Assembly (NCBI GenBank): GCA_030704615.1
Contig: CM060731.1
Location: 46,068,001 to 46,128,000, forward strand
DNA length: 60,000 nt
Reading direction: 5' to 3'
Origin: Takakia lepidozioides
Taxonomy: Eukaryota; Streptophyta; Takakiopsida; Takakiales; Takakiaceae
Below are positions 59,700 through 60,000 of the stretch, piece by piece (within the stretch, counting starts at the first letter, position 1; the number at the start of each line of letters is the position of its first letter). The notes beneath the pieces were generated by a model that had not been told where the DNA came from, ran no database searches, and saw nothing but the letters and a program-made list of their open reading frames with translations. Position numbers and translations under genes: made by a program.

Positions 59700-60000
59700 A
59701 GGTTAGCAAAACCACCTACCAATCTTTGTTAGCCAATGTATGTTGCCATCTTTCTCAAGTGCCCTCACTTGGAAGGTCACTGCGAAATGTGCAAGTCTCC
59801 AGTTTTTCTTTCTTGTTTTAATTTCTAGGGAAGGGGAGACACCCCAGATCAAACTAATAAACAGAATACTTTGAATAGAAGGGTTTCTCTCTGTCCCTGT
59901 CCTTGGACATTATAAAGTTTTTCTCTTTCTGTCTATCCCTGTTTACACTAAACCCTGAATGACAGTGTCAACCACAGCAATACATGTGAGGTCTACGTTC
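59700..60000 (+). other. PPR gene 3' flank
   Basis: AT-rich; contains a possible AATAAA-like signal (CTAATAAACAG at about 59855) for polyadenylation of the PPR transcript. Nothing else seen. Confidence 0.4.

Overview
The window looks like nuclear DNA from a land plant with flagellate sperm and a large, repeat-rich genome (bryophyte, lycophyte, fern, cycad or Ginkgo grade; I cannot name the species). Three protein genes support this: an ortholog of the ciliary-tip protein CEP104/FAP256 (needed only where cilia are built), a SPIRAL1-like microtubule protein (a streptophyte family), and an intronless PLS-class PPR protein with a complete DYW deaminase domain (organelle RNA editing). No rRNA, tRNA, CRISPR or bacterial-style operon was seen.

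Layout. 1-2166: flank and probable 3' UTR side of CEP104. 2167-30915 (minus): one CEP104 gene of about 28.7 kb. I placed 18 exons by homology, splice sites and phase; two short stretches remain unplaced. Its introns are filled with two non-LTR retrotransposon families, called here LINE A (APE endonuclease + RT, stem-forming 3' end finishing in GTACAATCT) and LINE B (RT + C-terminal zinc finger, 3' end with a GAAAT-type microsatellite tail). They are inserted into each other, which allows the order of events to be read. A 1.35-kb CEP104 exon carries about 20 copies of a 17-residue repeat not found in the human protein. 30916-33298: no recognised gene. 33299-33685 (minus): SPIRAL1-like gene.

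34111-49241: a 15.1-kb Mutator-like DNA transposon (MULE) with a perfect 9-bp target duplication (ATAAGAAAA) and long inverted ends made largely of a GTAACCC-rich minisatellite. It carries two convergent genes: a decayed SWIM-finger transposase (plus strand) and a zinc-finger/Ulp1-like cysteine peptidase gene (minus strand). It sits in the 3' UTR of an L1-like LINE (LINE C).

49257-53627 and 54128-58361 are two versions of one 4.3-kb segment, separated by exactly 500 N. The first version is full of small indels and is most simply a low-quality contig end overlapping the next contig, so the apparent second PPR gene is probably an assembly artefact. 57000-59699 (plus): the intact DYW-class PPR gene, built of five 303-bp repeats.

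Neighbouring CEP104 and SPIRAL1 both encode microtubule plus-end-associated proteins, but nothing in the sequence shows that they are co-regulated.
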